Made by a program: the position numbers and the translations under genes. Source: Methylobacterium sp. (GTDB taxonomy: Bacteria > Pseudomonadota > Alphaproteobacteria > Rhizobiales > Beijerinckiaceae). Taken from it: DNA of 64,000 nucleotides. A model generated the notes under the pieces. That model ran no database searches, had not been told where the DNA came from, and worked only from the letters and a program-made list of their open reading frames with translations. This document shows positions 36,221-45,601 of the stretch, piece by piece (position 1 is the stretch's first letter; every line of letters starts with the position of its first letter). The DNA lies in NCBI RefSeq assembly GCF_019745455.1, contig NZ_JAIETD010000017.1, forward strand, positions 1 to 64,000, in the 5' to 3' direction.

Positions 36221-37444
36221 CTATTCGCTGTCCGAACTGCCGTCGCCCTGAGGACCGCCCTCACCAGCCTCGACCCCTTCGAAGCGGGGTCGACGCCGAC
36301 GTCGCGGCTTTGCCGGGGCGACAGGAACATCGTCGTCCGAACGATCGGAGACCGACGGGGGGGCAGCGACCGGCTCGGGGGCTGGGACCGGACGGGGCGG
36401 CGTCATCAGGAAAGCGGGAAGCCCCGCGGGCTCCTCCAGTGGAAGACGGCTCGCCGGCTCCTCGCGACGGCGGCGGCTGCGCGTGGGCGCTTCGGACCGC
36501 GCGGACTCCGGACGCACCGGCTCCGGCCGGACATCGTTGCGAGCCTCCTGCAGGCTCTCTTCGTTTCGCCCACCATCCTGCCGCGGCCCCGAATCGCCGC
36601 GCTGGAAATCGCCTCTCGCCGGACCGTTCCGGTTGAAGTCGGCTCGCGGCTGCTCCTGCTGGCCGTAATCTTGGCGCGGCTGATCTTGGCGCGGCTGATC
36701 TTGGCGAGGAAAATCCTGACGGTTCTGATCCTGGCGGCCCTGGTCGTTCCGTTGGCGGTCTTGCCGGACGAAGTCCTGGCGGTTGCCGTCGCGGGGCTGG
36801 TCGTTGCGCGGTCGATCCTGGCGGCCGTAATCCCCACGCGGCTGGTCCTGGCGGCCATAATCCTGGCGTTGGCCGTCGCGGGCATTGTTATCGAAGCGCG
36901 GGTTGTCGAAGCGCTGCGGCCGGTCGTTACGGTTCTGGAACCGGTCGTTGCGGTTCTGCCGATCGTTGCGGTTCTGGCGGTTGTCGGGGGAAATGTCAGG
37001 GCGCATCTCCTGCCGGGTCTCTTGGCGCGCGTCCTGGCGGCTATCCTGCCGTCCGTCAAAAGGCTGTGGCTGCTCCGCGTACTCGTCGGCGTAGCCATTG
37101 GCGGCGTAGCCCTGCGGGCTGGCGCCCTGGCCGTCGTCGTCACCCTCGTCGCCGTCGTCGTCGAACGCACCGCGGGCATAGCCGCCGGCCTGCTGCCGGT
37201 TCTGCTCCTGAGCTCCCGAGATGATGCGGAAATAGTGCTCGCCGTGCTGGAAGTAATTCTCAGCTGCGACCGGATCGCCGCTCGCCTGGGCATCGCGGGC
37301 AAGCTGGGCGTACTTGTCGGCGATATGCTGGGCGGTTCCCCGGATCTTGACGTCGGGTCCGTTGGATTCGTAGGACCGGGTGAGGGGATTGGGACCCTTG
37401 GGGCGGTTGCGGCCGCGCATCCGTCTGTTCTGGTTTGGTCTCAT
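36221..37444 (-). CDS. DUF4167 domain protein with long Q/N/R/D-rich low-complexity region
   Basis: 407-aa protein. The first ~80 residues (MRPNQNRRMRGRNRPKGPNPL … IADKYAQLARDAQASGDPVAAENYFQHGEHYFRI) are the DUF4167 domain common in Hyphomicrobiales. The middle is made of short repeats such as DRQNRN and QDQPR, followed by Pro/Arg/Glu-rich sequence, and is predicted disordered. The arginine-rich N-terminus suggests RNA or ribosome association (inference). I moved the start to ATG 37444. It sits downstream of prmC on the same strand in the conserved prfA–prmC–DUF4167 order. Confidence 0.88.
   Translation of the reverse strand: MRPNQNRRMRGRNRPKGPNPLTRSYESNGPDVKIRGTAQHIADKYAQLARDAQASGDPVAAENYFQHGEHYFRIISGAQEQNRQQAGGYARGAFDDDGDEGDDDGQGASPQGYAANGYADEYAEQPQPFDGRQDSRQDARQETRQEMRPDISPDNRQNRNDRQNRNDRFQNRNDRPQRFDNPRFDNNARDGQRQDYGRQDQPRGDYGRQDRPRNDQPRDGNRQDFVRQDRQRNDQGRQDQNRQDFPRQDQPRQDQPRQDYGQQEQPRADFNRNGPARGDFQRGDSGPRQDGGRNEESLQEARNDVRPEPVRPESARSEAPTRSRRRREEPASRLPLEEPAGLPAFLMTPPRPVPAPEPVAAPPSVSDRSDDDVPVAPAKPRRRRRPRFEGVEAGEGGPQGDGSSDSE
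36640..36990. repeat. Tandem short repeats within the DUF4167 gene
   Basis: A 15-bp unit (ATCTTGGCGCGGCTG) is repeated twice exactly and partly a third time from 36668, and an 18–21-bp unit around CGGTCGTTGCGGTTCTG recurs near 36920–36980. They encode the QDQPR and DRQNRN peptide repeats. Such tracts can change copy number by slippage. Confidence 0.75.
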
Positions 37445-37828
37445 CGGTCTCGATTGACCCTCGTTCGTATAGAAGCGTCTGAAGGTAGTGCAGGCTCCGA
37501 GGCAGCCGCCCCATCGGGACACGTCGCCGTCGCCGGATCACGTGAGAGCTATGCGCGATCGATCTGTCGCCGTGCTTGCGGTCCGTCCGTCAACCGGGGA
37601 TTGCGCTCGTGCTCAGGAGCCTTTGCAGGAACCCATCGCATATCAGGTTCGAAGGGATCAGGCCCCGGCAGCATCCCTGATGCGCGTCTGCCTGATCGTG
37701 GGGAGATCGTCTAAAAACGTCGCGGACAGTGCCACATCCGTTCTTACTTCAAGCCGACTTAACAGTCCGCTTACGACCTGCAAACTCACGTTAGCGGTTC
37801 ACGGCCTCCGCAACAAGCCCTTTCTCCA
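37445..37828. other. Intergenic region between DUF4167 gene and prmC
   Basis: 384 nt without a convincing gene. The plus-strand 146-aa ORF here runs into prmC antisense and shows no family features. The stretch 37700–37830 is locally less GC-rich (GTCTAAAAACGTC, CCGACTTAACAG) and is the likely promoter/leader zone for the minus-strand DUF4167 gene. I could not name a clear -35/-10 pair. Confidence 0.55.
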
Positions 37829-38734
37829 TCAGTCAACTTCCGGGACCCGACCACTCTGCATTCGAGCCATCGCCAAGCTGACGACCCGGTCATTGCCGGC
37901 AAGGTCCACACGGACGGTGATCTCCTGAAAGCCACAGGCTCCTGCGAGCTCGGATACCGCACCTGCCTGATCGTAGCCGATCTCGAGATGAAGCGAGCCA
38001 CCCGGCGCCAGGATGCCCTGGCGCGTCATCGCCGTCAGGATCCCGCGATAGGCGTCGAGTCCGTCCTCGCCGCCATCGAGCGCCAGCAACGGGTCGTGAC
38101 AGCGGACTTCGATCGAGAGGCCAGCGATCACGCCGGTCGCGATGTAGGGGGGATTCGCCACCACGAGATCGAAGGAGCCGGCGAGGGCATCGCACCAGGA
38201 GGCGGCGGCGAAGGCGCACCGCTCCGCGACAGCATTGGCGCAGGCATTGGCGCTCGCCGTGACGAGAGCCCGATGCGATCGATCGATCCCGACGCCGAAG
38301 GCGGCGGGACACTCGGTGAGCAGCGCGATTAGGATGCAGCCCGATCCGGTGCCGAGATCGAGGATGCGCAGCGGCCGCGTTCGTTCCGGACAGCGCGCCA
38401 GGGCGGCCTCGACCAATGTTTCGGTATCGGGCCGGGGCACCAGCGTGTCGGGCGACAGCGCGAAGGGCAGGCCCCAAAACTCCCAGACACCGATGATCCG
38501 CGCCACGGGTTCACCAGCGAGGCGCCGCTCGATCATGCCCGAGAGGCGCGACGCTCCCGCATCTCCGATGGGGCGACCGCCGTCGAGGAGAAGCTGAGTC
38601 TGGCTCAAGCCGAGGGCATGAAGCAGCAGGAACCGCGCATCGCCCGGCCCGGCATCGACGGGAGCCTCGGCGAGACGCCGGCCGGCCAAGGCCAGGGCCG
38701 CCTTTCGCGTCAGATCCGGGCCGAAATCCGTCAC
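37829..38734 (-). CDS. prmC: Release-factor glutamine N5-methyltransferase
   Basis: 301-aa SAM-dependent enzyme that methylates the Gln of the GGQ motif in peptide chain release factors. Landmarks: [16 protein letters not shown] (substrate-docking region), SAM motif [15 protein letters not shown], and the catalytic NPPY in [11 protein letters not shown]. It starts with GTG at 38734, which overlaps the prfA stop (GTGA), so the enzyme is made together with its substrate. Confidence 0.95.
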   Translation of the reverse strand: MTDFGPDLTRKAALALAGRRLAEAPVDAGPGDARFLLLHALGLSQTQLLLDGGRPIGDAGASRLSGMIERRLAGEPVARIIGVWEFWGLPFALSPDTLVPRPDTETLVEAALARCPERTRPLRILDLGTGSGCILIALLTECPAAFGVGIDRSHRALVTASANACANAVAERCAFAAASWCDALAGSFDLVVANPPYIATGVIAGLSIEVRCHDPLLALDGGEDGLDAYRGILTAMTRQGILAPGGSLHLEIGYDQAGAVSELAGACGFQEITVRVDLAGNDRVVSLAMARMQSGRVPEVD

Positions 38735-39816
38735 GCCATTCCGTCGGCGGCCAGGAGCTCGGCCTGGTGCTCGCTCATCAGGGCGTCAACGAATTCGTCG
38801 AGGGCCTCTCCGGCCAGCACCTCCTCGAGCTTGTAGAGGGTCAGGTTGATGCGGTGATCGGTGACGCGGGCCTGAGGGAAATTGTAGGTGCGGATGCGCT
38901 CGGAGCGGTCGCCCGACCCGACCTGGGACTTGCGGTCGGCGGCGCGCGCCGAATCCTTGGCGGTACGCTCGGCATCGTAGAGCTTGGCCCTCAGCAGCGA
39001 CATCGCCCGGGCGCGATTCTTGTGCTGCGAGCGCTCCTCCTGGACGAAGATCACGATTCCGCTCGGCAAGTGAGTGATCCGGATCGCCGATTCGGTCTTG
39101 TTGACGTGCTGGCCGCCGGCTCCCTGCGAGCGCATGGTGTCGATCTTCAGGTCGGCATCGTTGACGACGATGTCGACCTCCTCGGCCTCCGGCAGGACCG
39201 CAACCGTGGCCGCCGAGGTGTGGATGCGGCCCTGCGTCTCGGTATCGGGCACGCGCTGGACCCTGTGGGCACCGCTCTCGAACTTGAGCTTGGCGAAGAC
39301 GCCGCGGCCCTTCACCTCTGCGATCACCTCGCGATAGCCGCCGACGGTGCCTTCGCTCTCCGAGATCACCTCGACCTTCCAGCCCTTGGCCTCCGCGTAC
39401 TTCGCGTACATGCGGAAGAGGTCTCCCGCAAAGAGCGCAGCCTCGTCGCCGCCGGTTCCGGCGCGGATCTCGAGAATCGCACTCTTTTCGTCGGCGGCGT
39501 CCTTCGGCAGCAGCATGAGCTGGAGCGCGCGATGAGCCTGCTCGACCGCCTCTTCCGCCTCCGGCTTCTCGGCGGCGGCGAGCGCCCGCATCTCGGCATC
39601 GCTGCCGGGCTCGTCGATCATGGCCTCGATCCCGGCGAGGTTCTCGGCCGCGGCACGATAGGCGTGGATCGCCGAGACAACGCCCTCCAGTTCCGACAAC
39701 TCGCGCGAGAGCTGGACGAAGGTCTCGGAATCGGCCGAGCCGGCGCTGAGCGTCGCCGTGACGATGTCGTGGCGGGTCAGGATCGCGTCGAGGCGTTCGG
39801 GGGGAATAGGGGTCAT
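38731..39816 (-). CDS. prfA: Peptide chain release factor 1
   Basis: 361-aa class I release factor that ends translation at UAG and UAA. The GGQ motif is in [11 protein letters not shown] (Gln236), the residue PrmC methylates. The codon-recognition tripeptide is of the RF1 PxT type (PDT, 190–192) in [28 protein letters not shown] is a family landmark. It lies in the order lysC–ptsP–prfA–prmC on the minus strand. Confidence 0.97.
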   Translation of the reverse strand: MTPIPPERLDAILTRHDIVTATLSAGSADSETFVQLSRELSELEGVVSAIHAYRAAAENLAGIEAMIDEPGSDAEMRALAAAEKPEAEEAVEQAHRALQLMLLPKDAADEKSAILEIRAGTGGDEAALFAGDLFRMYAKYAEAKGWKVEVISESEGTVGGYREVIAEVKGRGVFAKLKFESGAHRVQRVPDTETQGRIHTSAATVAVLPEAEEVDIVVNDADLKIDTMRSQGAGGQHVNKTESAIRITHLPSGIVIFVQEERSQHKNRARAMSLLRAKLYDAERTAKDSARAADRKSQVGSGDRSERIRTYNFPQARVTDHRINLTLYKLEEVLAGEALDEFVDALMSEHQAELLAADGMA

Positions 39817-39888
39817 CGCCCGCTTGGTACTCTTGCTCTGTGGAAACTGGTCTCGGCCCTCAAGCCAATTCGCCGGGCCTTCGGCCCG

Positions 39889-42153
39889 CTAGATAGGCAC
39901 GCCGTGCGCCTTGGCGAAGGCGGCCAGCGCCGGCCGCAGCGTAGCGCCATCGGGCGCGTTCGCCATCTCGGTATCGATCACCGCCGTGACCGCGGCCGCG
40001 TCGGTCGCGAGCACCATGGCCTTCACGGGCCCGATCGCAGCAGGCGACATCGACAGGTGCCGGAAGCCGAGACCGATCAGCGCCATTGCCTCCAGAGGCC
40101 TGCCTCCAACCTCGCCGCAGACTGTCGCCGGACAGCCGGCGGCATCCGCACGCTCGGCGATGAGCCGCAGGGCACGCAAGGCCGGAACGCTCAAGGTATC
40201 GAAGCGATCGGCGACGCGGCGATTCTCGCGGTCGACGGCGAAGAGGAACTGGATGAGGTCGTTCGACCCCACCGAGAGGAAGTCGGCGACCTTCGCGATC
40301 TCGTCGATCTGGAACAGCAGCGAGGGCACCTCGACCATGACGCCGAGGCGGCAATCGCTCGGCAGCTTATGGCCGTGTCGGCGAAGGTGCGCCTTTTCGC
40401 GTTCGACGATGGCCTTTGCGCGGATGAACTCGTCCACCGTCGCCACCATGGGGAACATGATCTTCAGAGCCCGCCCCCCGGCTGCCTTCAGGAGCGCGCG
40501 CAGTTGCACCCGCAGAAGGGCCGGCCGATCGAGTCCGATGCGGATCGCGCGCCAGCCGAGAGCCGGATTCTCCTCCTCGAGGGCGGGCATGTAGGGAAGG
40601 ATCTTGTCGCCGCCGATATCGAGGGTCCGGATCGTCACCGGCAGATCGCCGGTGGCGGCGAAGACGGCCTCGTAAAGGGCCTGCTGCTCGGCGGCCGATG
40701 GCATGCGCTGGGCGACCATGAACTGCAGCTCGGTACGGAACAGGCCGATGCCGTCCGCGCCTGTCTCCTGCAGGTGCGAGAGGTCGATGAGCAGGCCGGC
40801 ATTGAGCTGCAGGCCGATGGCGACGCCATCCTTGGTCACCGCCGGAACGTCGCGGAGCGCCCGGTACTGCTCCTGCCGGCGAGCGCGCAGGCGCACCATC
40901 TCGGCATAGGCCGCCTCGATCTCGGGGCCGGGCCGGACCTGGATCTCACCCGAGACCCCGTCGACGATGATGGCGTCGCCGGAATCGCAGAGCGCGGTCG
41001 CGTTGGCGATCTCACCGACGGCCGGGATGCCGAGGGCGCGGGCGACGATGGCGATGTGGCTCGTCGGGCCACCTTCCTCCAGAACCACGCCACGCAAGGC
41101 GGTGCGGTCGTATTCGAGGAGGGCGGCCGGACCCATCGAGCGGGCCACCAGGATCGCGTTTTCGGGCAAAACGCGCAGGGCCCCGGAAGCCTCGTTGCCG
41201 ATGAGGGTCCTGAGCAGGCGGTTGGCGAGATCGTCGAGGTCGTGCAGCCGATCGCGGAGATAAGGATCGCTCTGGCGCATCATCCGGGCGCGGTTGTCCG
41301 ACTGGACCCGCTCGACGGCGGCCTCGGCGGTGAGGCCGGAATGGACCGCCTCGCGCATCCGGCGCAACCAGCCCTTGTCGTGCGCGAACATGCGCACGGT
41401 CTCGAGCACCTCGCGCGATTCGGCGGTGCCGATTCCGTCACCCCGCTCGACGAGGTCGTCGATGGCCGAGCGGACCTCGCCGATCGCCTCCTCCAATCGC
41501 TCGACCTCGCGCTCGACATTCTCGGCGATGAGGGTCTTCACGACGATGCGGGGTTCGTGCAGCACCACATGGCCAAGGCCGATGCCGTCGGCGAGCGCGA
41601 CGCCGCGCTGGCTCACGGGGCGCCGGACCGACGAGCCGGCGCCGGGCGCGAGAGACTGAAGCTCGCCCGAGGCGATCATCTCCGAAAGCACCATGGCGGT
41701 GGTCTGAAGCGCCTCGATCTCCTCCTCCGAATAGACCCGGTAGGTGCGGTTCTGCACCACGAGGACGCCCAGCGTGTTGCCAGCACGCAGGAGCGGCACG
41801 CCGAGGAAGGCGTGATAGGCCTCCTCCCCGGTCTCCGGGCGATACGAAAAGGCCGGGTGGGACTGGGCGTCGGACAGCGAGAGCGGCTCGGCCGTCTTGG
41901 CGATGAGCCCGACGAGACCCTCGTCCGCCCGCATCCGGGTCATGTGGACGGCGCTTCGGTTAAGACCTTCGGTGGCGAACAACTCAAGCGTGCTGTCGTC
42001 GCTGAGGACGTAGACCGAGCATACCTCCGCGATGACGTTCGCGGCGATCAGTGTGACGATGCGGTCGAGGCGTGCCTGTGGGCTGACCGGCTCCGCCATC
42101 GCTTCGCGGAGGCGGCGCAGCAGCAGGCGCGGGCCTCCGGGCGCAGCGGGCAT
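39889..42153 (-). CDS. ptsP: Phosphoenolpyruvate–protein phosphotransferase PtsP (enzyme I-Ntr)
   Basis: 754-aa first enzyme of the nitrogen-related phosphotransferase system, moving phosphate from PEP to NPr. N-terminal GAF domain (about 25–160; DRIVTLIAANVIAEVCSVYV, FLGVPLLRAGNTLGVLVVQN), then the EI helical and phosphohistidine domains with His366 in GGPTSHIAIVARALGIPAV, then a PEP-binding TIM barrel (GIGLFRTELQFM, KIMFPMV, VGSNDLIQF). I prefer ATG 42153, giving the usual ~755 aa. ATG 42210 has AGGA upstream and is a real alternative. Neighbours suggest coupling to aspartate kinase expression. Confidence 0.95.
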   Translation of the reverse strand: MPAAPGGPRLLLRRLREAMAEPVSPQARLDRIVTLIAANVIAEVCSVYVLSDDSTLELFATEGLNRSAVHMTRMRADEGLVGLIAKTAEPLSLSDAQSHPAFSYRPETGEEAYHAFLGVPLLRAGNTLGVLVVQNRTYRVYSEEEIEALQTTAMVLSEMIASGELQSLAPGAGSSVRRPVSQRGVALADGIGLGHVVLHEPRIVVKTLIAENVEREVERLEEAIGEVRSAIDDLVERGDGIGTAESREVLETVRMFAHDKGWLRRMREAVHSGLTAEAAVERVQSDNRARMMRQSDPYLRDRLHDLDDLANRLLRTLIGNEASGALRVLPENAILVARSMGPAALLEYDRTALRGVVLEEGGPTSHIAIVARALGIPAVGEIANATALCDSGDAIIVDGVSGEIQVRPGPEIEAAYAEMVRLRARRQEQYRALRDVPAVTKDGVAIGLQLNAGLLIDLSHLQETGADGIGLFRTELQFMVAQRMPSAAEQQALYEAVFAATGDLPVTIRTLDIGGDKILPYMPALEEENPALGWRAIRIGLDRPALLRVQLRALLKAAGGRALKIMFPMVATVDEFIRAKAIVEREKAHLRRHGHKLPSDCRLGVMVEVPSLLFQIDEIAKVADFLSVGSNDLIQFLFAVDRENRRVADRFDTLSVPALRALRLIAERADAAGCPATVCGEVGGRPLEAMALIGLGFRHLSMSPAAIGPVKAMVLATDAAAVTAVIDTEMANAPDGATLRPALAAFAKAHGVPI

Positions 42154-42236
42154 GGTGTCGTCAATCCAGCTTCGGCGCCTTACGCAGATCCTGCGCTGTG
42201 CGCGATGCAATTCCTGCGCAACGCTCGACGCGGATG

Positions 42237-43472
42237 TCAGGCCTCGTCGAGGCCGTATAGCGAGTGCAGCGTGCGAACGGCAAGCTCCGTATAGGCGGCA
42301 TCGATCAACACGGAGAACTTGATCTCCGACGTCGTGATGGCGCGGATGTTGATCCCCTTCTGGGCGAGAGCCCGGAACGCCTTGGCGGCGACGCCCGCGT
42401 GGCTGCGCATGCCGACCCCGATCGCCGAGACCTTCACCACGTCGGTGGCGCCCTCGATCTGGCCGAAAGCGATGGTGCCGCTCTGAGCGTCGAGGATCGT
42501 GCGGGCTCGGTCGTAATCGGCGGCCGGTACCGTGAAGGTCATGTCGGTCGTCGCCTGGTCGCCCGAAACGGTCTGGATGATCATGTCGACGTTGATGTTG
42601 GCGTCGGCCAGCGGCCCGAAGATCGCGGCGGCGATGCCGGGACTGTCCTTCAGGTTGCGCAGGGTGATCTGCGCCTCGTCCTTCGAGAAGGCGATGCCGG
42701 TGATGATCTGCTGTTCCACGATTTCGTCCTCGTCGCAGATGAGGGTGCCTGGGCGGGCATTGTCGGGCGGATCGAAGCTGGAGCGGACGGTGGTCGGCAC
42801 GCCGTGGACCATGGCGAGCTCGACCGAGCGGACCTGGAGCACCTTGGCCCCGAGGGAGGCCATCTCCAGCATCTCCTCGAAGGTGACGCGCTCCATGCGC
42901 TTCGCCTTCGGCACGACGCGCGGATCCGTGGTGTAGACGCCGTCGACGTCGGTGTAGATGTCGCAGCGCTCGGCGCCGATGGCGGCGGCGATCGCCACCG
43001 CGCTGGTATCGGAGCCGCCGCGGCCGAGGGTGGTGATCCGGCCGGTATCGGAATGCATCCCCTGGAAGCCGGCGATGACGGCGATCTCACCCCGCGCGAA
43101 GCCCGCCATGAGGCGAACACCGTCGATCTCCTCGATACGTGCCGAACCATGCGCCTCGGAGGTCAGGATCGGAATCTGCCAGCCCTGCCAGGACCGGGCC
43201 TTGAAGCCGTCCTTCTGCAGCGCGATGGCGAGGAGGCCCGAGGTCACCTGCTCGCCCGAAGCGACGACGGCGTCGTACTCGGCCTCGTCGTACAGCGTGT
43301 TGGCATCCTTGACCCAGCCGACGAGCTCGTTGGTCTTGCCCGACATGGCCGAGACCACCACCGCGACATCGTAACCGGCCCGAACCTCGCGGGCGACGTG
43401 TTGAGCGACGTTGCGGATCCGGTCGAGGTTCGCGACGGAGGTGCCGCCGAATTTCATCACCAAACGGGGCAT
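42237..43472 (-). CDS. lysC: Aspartate kinase
   Basis: 411-aa aspartokinase, first step of Lys/Thr/Met and diaminopimelate synthesis. Nucleotide-binding KFGGTSVAN begins at residue 7; GRGGSDTSAVAIAAAIGAERCDIYTDVDGVYTTDPR carries the catalytic and Asp-binding region. Two C-terminal ACT domains (ITLRNLKDSPGIAAAIFGPLADANINVDMI; KVSAIGVGMRSHAGVAAKAFRAL) point to Lys/Thr feedback control. I moved the start from 43604 to ATG 43472, where the family sequence MPRLVMKFGG begins. It is divergent from ubiG. Confidence 0.96.
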   Translation of the reverse strand: MPRLVMKFGGTSVANLDRIRNVAQHVAREVRAGYDVAVVVSAMSGKTNELVGWVKDANTLYDEAEYDAVVASGEQVTSGLLAIALQKDGFKARSWQGWQIPILTSEAHGSARIEEIDGVRLMAGFARGEIAVIAGFQGMHSDTGRITTLGRGGSDTSAVAIAAAIGAERCDIYTDVDGVYTTDPRVVPKAKRMERVTFEEMLEMASLGAKVLQVRSVELAMVHGVPTTVRSSFDPPDNARPGTLICDEDEIVEQQIITGIAFSKDEAQITLRNLKDSPGIAAAIFGPLADANINVDMIIQTVSGDQATTDMTFTVPAADYDRARTILDAQSGTIAFGQIEGATDVVKVSAIGVGMRSHAGVAAKAFRALAQKGINIRAITTSEIKFSVLIDAAYTELAVRTLHSLYGLDEA

Positions 43473-43675
43473 GTCGCGTCCGTGTCTGCTCTCTCGTGCG
43501 ATCTGTTCTGGCTGAACCGCGCGCCAGGCTGCCGCGGCCATAACGGCCGAAGGGTCGGTCCACAGGGCTTCACCGGGCGGGCGTCCGGCGGGTACAAGGG
43601 CCATCCGAAGGTGTCAACAATCCGACGCCTTCAGACCAGCGCCGCGCCGCGGCGAGCACGGACCCGGCAGGCATC

Positions 43676-44422
43676 ATGAGCGGACCAATCCCGTCTTCGA
43701 TCGACCGCGGCGAGGTCGCCCGGTTCGAGGCCATCGCGGCGACCTGGTGGGACGAGACCGGCCCCATGCGGGTCCTGCACCGTTTCAACCCGGTCCGCCT
43801 CGGCTACATCCGGGACGCCGCCTGCCGCCATTTCGATCGCGACCCCCTCAAACCCTTCCCCCTGGAAGGTCTGACCCTGGTCGACGTCGGCTGCGGGGGC
43901 GGAGTGCTCTCGGAGCCTCTGGCGCGCCTCGGCGCACGCGTTGTCGGGCTCGACCCGGCCCCGACCAACGTCGCAGTGGCCCGCGCCCATGCGGAAGCCG
44001 AGGGCGTGCCGGTGGATTACCGCGAGGAGACGATCGAGGCAGTCGTCGCCGGCGGCGAGCGCTTCGACATCGTGCTTGCCATGGAGGTCGTCGAACACGT
44101 CTCCGACCGCAGCGCCTTTCTCGCCACCGCCTGCCGCGCCGTGAAGCCGGGCGGCCTCTTCTTCGCGGCCACCATCAACCGAACCCTGCGCTCCTACGCA
44201 CTCGCCATCGTCGGTGCAGAATACGTCCTCGGCTGGCTGCCGAAAGGCACGCATGACTGGGACAAGTTCGTCACGCCCGAGGAACTCACCGCAGATATCG
44301 AGGCCGGCGGACTTGCGGTCACCGACGTCACCGGTGTTGTCTACAATCCCTTAAGCGACCGCTGGAGCCCGTCGCGCGACAAAGGCGTCAACTACATGCT
44401 CAGCGCTGCGCGCAGGGCCTGA
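43676..44422 (+). CDS. ubiG: Ubiquinone biosynthesis O-methyltransferase
   Basis: 248-aa SAM-dependent enzyme that carries out both O-methylations in ubiquinone synthesis. The N-terminal VARFEAIAATWWDETGPMRVLHRFNPVRLGYI matches UbiG; SAM motif I is LVDVGCGGGVLSEPLARLGA; AMEVVEHVSD and LFFAATINRT follow. Length is standard. It is divergent from lysC across a 203-nt gap and is followed by the frameshifted quinone oxidoreductase on the same strand. Confidence 0.95.
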   Translation: MSGPIPSSIDRGEVARFEAIAATWWDETGPMRVLHRFNPVRLGYIRDAACRHFDRDPLKPFPLEGLTLVDVGCGGGVLSEPLARLGARVVGLDPAPTNVAVARAHAEAEGVPVDYREETIEAVVAGGERFDIVLAMEVVEHVSDRSAFLATACRAVKPGGLFFAATINRTLRSYALAIVGAEYVLGWLPKGTHDWDKFVTPEELTADIEAGGLAVTDVTGVVYNPLSDRWSPSRDKGVNYMLSAARRA

Positions 44423-44445
44423 CGGGCCTCCAGGAGAACGACAGG

Positions 44446-45416
44446 ATGAAGGCGCTCGTCTGCTCCCGCCTCGGCGGCCCGGAAGATCTCGCCATCGAGA
44501 CGCTTCCCGATCCCGTGCCGGGACCGGGCGAGGCATTGGTGCGTGTGACGCTGGCCGCTCTCAACTTCTTCGACACGCTGATCATCGCCGGGCGCTACCA
44601 GGTAAAGCCGGAGCTGCCATTCTCGCCGGGCGGAGAAGCCTGCGGGATCGTCGAGTCACTGGGAGAAGGCGCCGAGGGCGTCTCGGTGGGCGATCGGGTG
44701 ATCGTCCATGCCAAGTACGGCACCTGCGCCGAGCGCATCGTGCTGCCTGCGAAGAGCCTCGTTCTCGTGCCGAGGGTGTCGGCGACGAGCAGGCTGCCGG
44801 CCTCACCATCACGTACGGCACCACGCTTCACGCCCTGCGAGACCGGGCGCGGCTGCAGCCGGGCGAGACGCTCGCCGTCCTCGGCGCGTCCGGCGGCGTC
44901 GGATTGGCGGCGGTCGAGCTCGGCGCGCTCATGGGCGCGCGGGTCATCGCCTGCGCCTCGGCGCCCGAGAAGCTGGCGGTGGCCGAGGCCCACGGCGCCC
45001 ATGCGCTGATCGACTACGCCAAGGACAATTTTCGCGAGGAACTGCGTCGCCTTGCCCCCGACGGAGTCGACGTTGTTTACGACCCACTCGGCGGCGACTA
45101 CGCCGAGCCTGCGTTGCGGTCACTGGCCTGGAAGGGCCGCCATCTGGTCATCGGCTTCGCTGCGGGCGAGATCCCGCGCATCCCGCTCAACCTCGCCCTC
45201 GTGAAGGGCATCGACATTCTCGGCGTCCATTGGGGCGTCTTCGTCGAGCGCGAGCCCGAGGCGCATCGCGGCAACCAGGCGCAGCTCCTCGACTGGGTCG
45301 GGCAGGGCCGCCTGACCGCGAAGGTCGACAGCATCCATCGGATCGAGGATTTCGTCGCGGCATTGGGCATCCTCCAGCGCCGCGAGGCAGTGGGCAAAGT
45401 GCTGCTCCGGCTCTGA
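44446..45416 (+). pseudogene. Zinc-independent NADPH:quinone oxidoreductase, broken by a one-base frameshift
   Basis: MDR/quinone-oxidoreductase family. The N-terminal part (MKALVCSRLGGPEDLAIETLPDPVPGPGE… FSPGGEACGIVESLGEGAEGVSVGDRV) is in the frame of the 187-aa ORF. After KSLVLVP the family sequence continues one frame over: EGVGDEQAAGLTITYGTT, then the NADPH loop GASGGVGLAAVELG and the rest of the 170-aa ORF. Adding one G between 44772 and 44773 (CCG[G]AGGGTGTC) restores 323 codons. Either a recent inactivating deletion or a base-calling/assembly error. There is no other damage, which favours a very recent event or error. Confidence 0.88.
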
Positions 45417-45601
45417 TCCGCCACGGCAAGTCGAACCCATCGAGGGCGTGATCTGGCTGGGTTCGGACCATCCTCCGCTGAGGGACCGGGTTCCGACGGT
45501 ACTCGATCCGACCTGAAGAAGGCGTGCGCAACGCCGCAGCGGGACCGATTTCCAACGTGACGGGTTGGCGGCAAGGACCAGCTTAAGCCGGATCGCCCCC
45601 G

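Noticed and set aside
36640-36990. CRISPR-like array
   Set aside because: Repeats are 15–21 bp, contiguous, in frame and coding; no spacers or cas genes.
36671-37714. 347-aa hydrophobic plus-strand ORF resembling a membrane protein
   Set aside because: It is the complement of the Q/N/R/D codon repeats of DUF4167, which read as Val/Leu/Ile on the other strand; an artefact of the repeats.
38767-42294. 1175-aa plus-strand ORF
   Set aside because: Antisense to prfA and ptsP; longest ORF in the window but no domain.
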